DNA from: UBA935 sp031556725
Lineage (GTDB): Bacteria; Bacillota; Clostridia; Lachnospirales; Lachnospiraceae
Direction: 5' to 3'
Assembly: GCA_031556725.1 (NCBI GenBank)
Contig: JAVBSL010000003.1
Location: 1 to 64,000 of the forward strand
Length of the DNA stretch: 64,000 nt
Below the pieces are notes generated by a model, which worked only from the letters and a program-made list of their open reading frames with translations, was not told where the DNA came from and searched no databases. Positions within the stretch are counted from its first letter, which is position 1. Each line of letters opens with the position of its first letter. Positions 62,970 through 64,000 of the stretch are shown piece by piece. The position numbers and the translations under genes are program-made.

Positions 62970-62983
62970 GTGGTTAAAACCAC
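62970..62983. promoter_or_regulatory. Palindrome GTGGTT-AA-AACCAC, likely Crp/Fnr-type operator
   Basis: A 6-bp inverted repeat around AA, 15 bp upstream of the Crp/Fnr-type start. It is a plausible binding site for the regulator itself and may also control the divergent Fe-S protein gene. It differs from the E. coli FNR box TTGAT-N4-ATCAA. Confidence 0.55.
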
Positions 62984-62997
62984 GAAAAGGTAAAAAG

Positions 62998-63675
62998 TTG
63001 AAAAATTTTAAAAAATATTTTGAAATATTAATGGCCACTTCACTATTTACAGGTATTGCAGAAAGTGAACTGGAATCCATGCTAAGTTGTCTGGAAGCGC
63101 AGACTGCTGATGTAAAGAAAGATGAAATCCTGCTGCTGGCAGGGAAACAGCCGGAACACATCGGAATCGTTCTTGCCGGACAGCTTCATATCGTTAAAGA
63201 GGATTATGATGGTAATCGTACCATCGTAGCAGTCATAACAACGGGGGAGATTTTTGCGGAAGCATTATGCTGTGCCGGAGTGAAGGAAAGTCCGGTTACA
63301 GTTCTGGCTGATTGCGATTCTACAGTTATGATGCTGCGATTTAACCGGATTTTGCACACTTGCCCCAGGTCTTGCGGGTTCCACGCGCGGTTGATTGAAA
63401 ATATGCTGGGTGTGATTGCCCGCAAAAATTTGCTGCTGCAAAGTCGGCTGGATATTATTGCAATTCGTTCGGTTAGGGAGAAAGTTTTACGTTACCTTAA
63501 TTCATTTACACATAAACCGGGGCAGTATATATCGATTCCTTTTAACCGGGAGGAACTGGCGAATTATCTTTGCGTCGAACGAAGTGCGCTGTCTCATGAG
63601 TTGTCCCGAATGAAAAAAGACGGTTTGATTGACTATCATAAAAATCAATTTTGCATTTTGTATCAAGATAATTAA
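62998..63675 (+). CDS. Crp/Fnr-family regulator
   Basis: 225 residues from TTG 62998 (AAAAGGT upstream); ATG 63031 is an alternative. Cyclic-nucleotide-like sensory barrel at about 20-130 (AGKQPEHIGIVLAGQLHIV), dimer helix, and winged HTH at about 165-220 (NREELANYLCVERSALSHEL). Several Cys (Cys92, Cys93, and CPRSC near 121-125) could bind a redox cofactor or cluster as in nitric-oxide or oxygen sensors, but their spacing is not the FNR N-terminal pattern. Divergent from the Fe-S protein and followed by an HD-domain gene. Confidence 0.85.
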   Translation: MKNFKKYFEILMATSLFTGIAESELESMLSCLEAQTADVKKDEILLLAGKQPEHIGIVLAGQLHIVKEDYDGNRTIVAVITTGEIFAEALCCAGVKESPVTVLADCDSTVMMLRFNRILHTCPRSCGFHARLIENMLGVIARKNLLLQSRLDIIAIRSVREKVLRYLNSFTHKPGQYISIPFNREELANYLCVERSALSHELSRMKKDGLIDYHKNQFCILYQDN

Positions 63676-63695
63676 AGGCGGAGGGAAGCAAAAAT

Positions 63696-64000
63696 ATGAA
63701 TAAAGAAACTTACGAACAATTAGAAAAGTATATGCTGCAGACCATGAAAGATAGTGCCCATGATAGCCAGCATGTGTATCGGGTGCTATATTTGGCGTTA
63801 GAAATTGCCGGTACGGAAGAAAGGGTAGATTATGATATCCTGATTGCGGCTTGTCTGCTTCATGACATCGGAAGAGAAAAGCAGTTCAAAAATCCGAAAC
63901 TTTGTCATGCCGAAGAAGGAAGCAAGATGGCATATGATTTTTTAGTTCAAAACGACTGGCGCAAGGAACAGGCGGAGCATATCAGGGATTGCATCGCATC
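63696..64000 (+). CDS. HD-domain phosphohydrolase (3' end outside window)
   Basis: At least 101 residues from ATG 63696 (GGCGGAGGG upstream), open to the window edge. The HD signature is present: His near DSQHVYRVL and the HD pair in CLLHDIGREKQF, followed by CHAEEGSKMAYDF. These proteins are metal-dependent phosphohydrolases of nucleotides or related compounds; the substrate is unknown. It lies 20 bp after the Crp/Fnr gene and probably forms an operon with it. Confidence 0.85.
   Translation, partial: MNKETYEQLEKYMLQTMKDSAHDSQHVYRVLYLALEIAGTEERVDYDILIAACLLHDIGREKQFKNPKLCHAEEGSKMAYDFLVQNDWRKEQAEHIRDCIA

Overview
The window looks like chromosome of an anaerobic, gut-type Bacillota, most likely Lachnospiraceae. 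This rests on moderate GC, strong AGGAGG-type ribosome binding sites, a one-piece pyruvate:ferredoxin oxidoreductase with rubredoxin, CUT1 sugar ABC transporters, many small GNAT/AAA/Xre genes and a host-glycan phosphorylase locus. No rRNA, tRNA, CRISPR array, prophage or intact insertion sequence was seen. Taxonomy is inferred from gene content only.

Layout. 1-3.8 kb: a 5'-truncated cation:proton antiporter, small membrane proteins, a DUF4143-type AAA ATPase and gene remnants. 3.8-9.3 kb: a compact operon of exported beta-carbonic anhydrase, MFS transporter, membrane-anchored 5'-nucleotidase and a sensor-type SpoIIE/PP2C phosphatase, with overlapping ends. 9.3-10.75 kb: a two-gene DUF3990 / Xre-HTH module with its own consensus promoter and a dyad in the spacer, resembling a toxin-antitoxin pair. 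10.65-16.4 kb: a FadR-type regulator divergent from a four-gene unit (DUF5692 membrane protein, HypB, a 913-residue Fe-S/flavin oxidoreductase, HypA), with two identical-class operators between them. Nickel chaperones without a hydrogenase here are the most intriguing functional puzzle.

16.4-31.9 kb is carbohydrate territory: an LplABC-type ABC operon (minus strand), two AraC regulators, then a second ABC operon with GH112 galactosyl-N-acetylhexosamine phosphorylase, a GH116-like glycosidase and a convergent N-acetylhexosamine kinase. Together these suggest import and phosphorolysis of lacto-N-biose/galacto-N-biose from milk or mucin glycans. Both ABC operons carry a hairpin between the binding-protein gene and the permeases. 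32.0-38.7 kb: an exosortase with a single dedicated VIT/vWA substrate, divergent from a giant orphan hybrid histidine kinase. 38.9-42.7 kb: PFOR (nifJ) and a rubredoxin.

42.8-64 kb is mixed: flavodoxin-like protein, GNATs, a MerR regulator fused in frame to a BtrH-like domain that has its own internal ribosome binding site, a frameshifted membrane protein, folA-dus, a YqeY-like protein, an Lhr-type helicase, a second DUF4143 ATPase, a tandem GNAT, a TetR-oleate hydratase pair with a likely operator, an Xre/DUF6483 pair, a methyltransferase, and a ferredoxin-like protein divergent from a Crp/Fnr regulator, ending inside an HD-domain gene.
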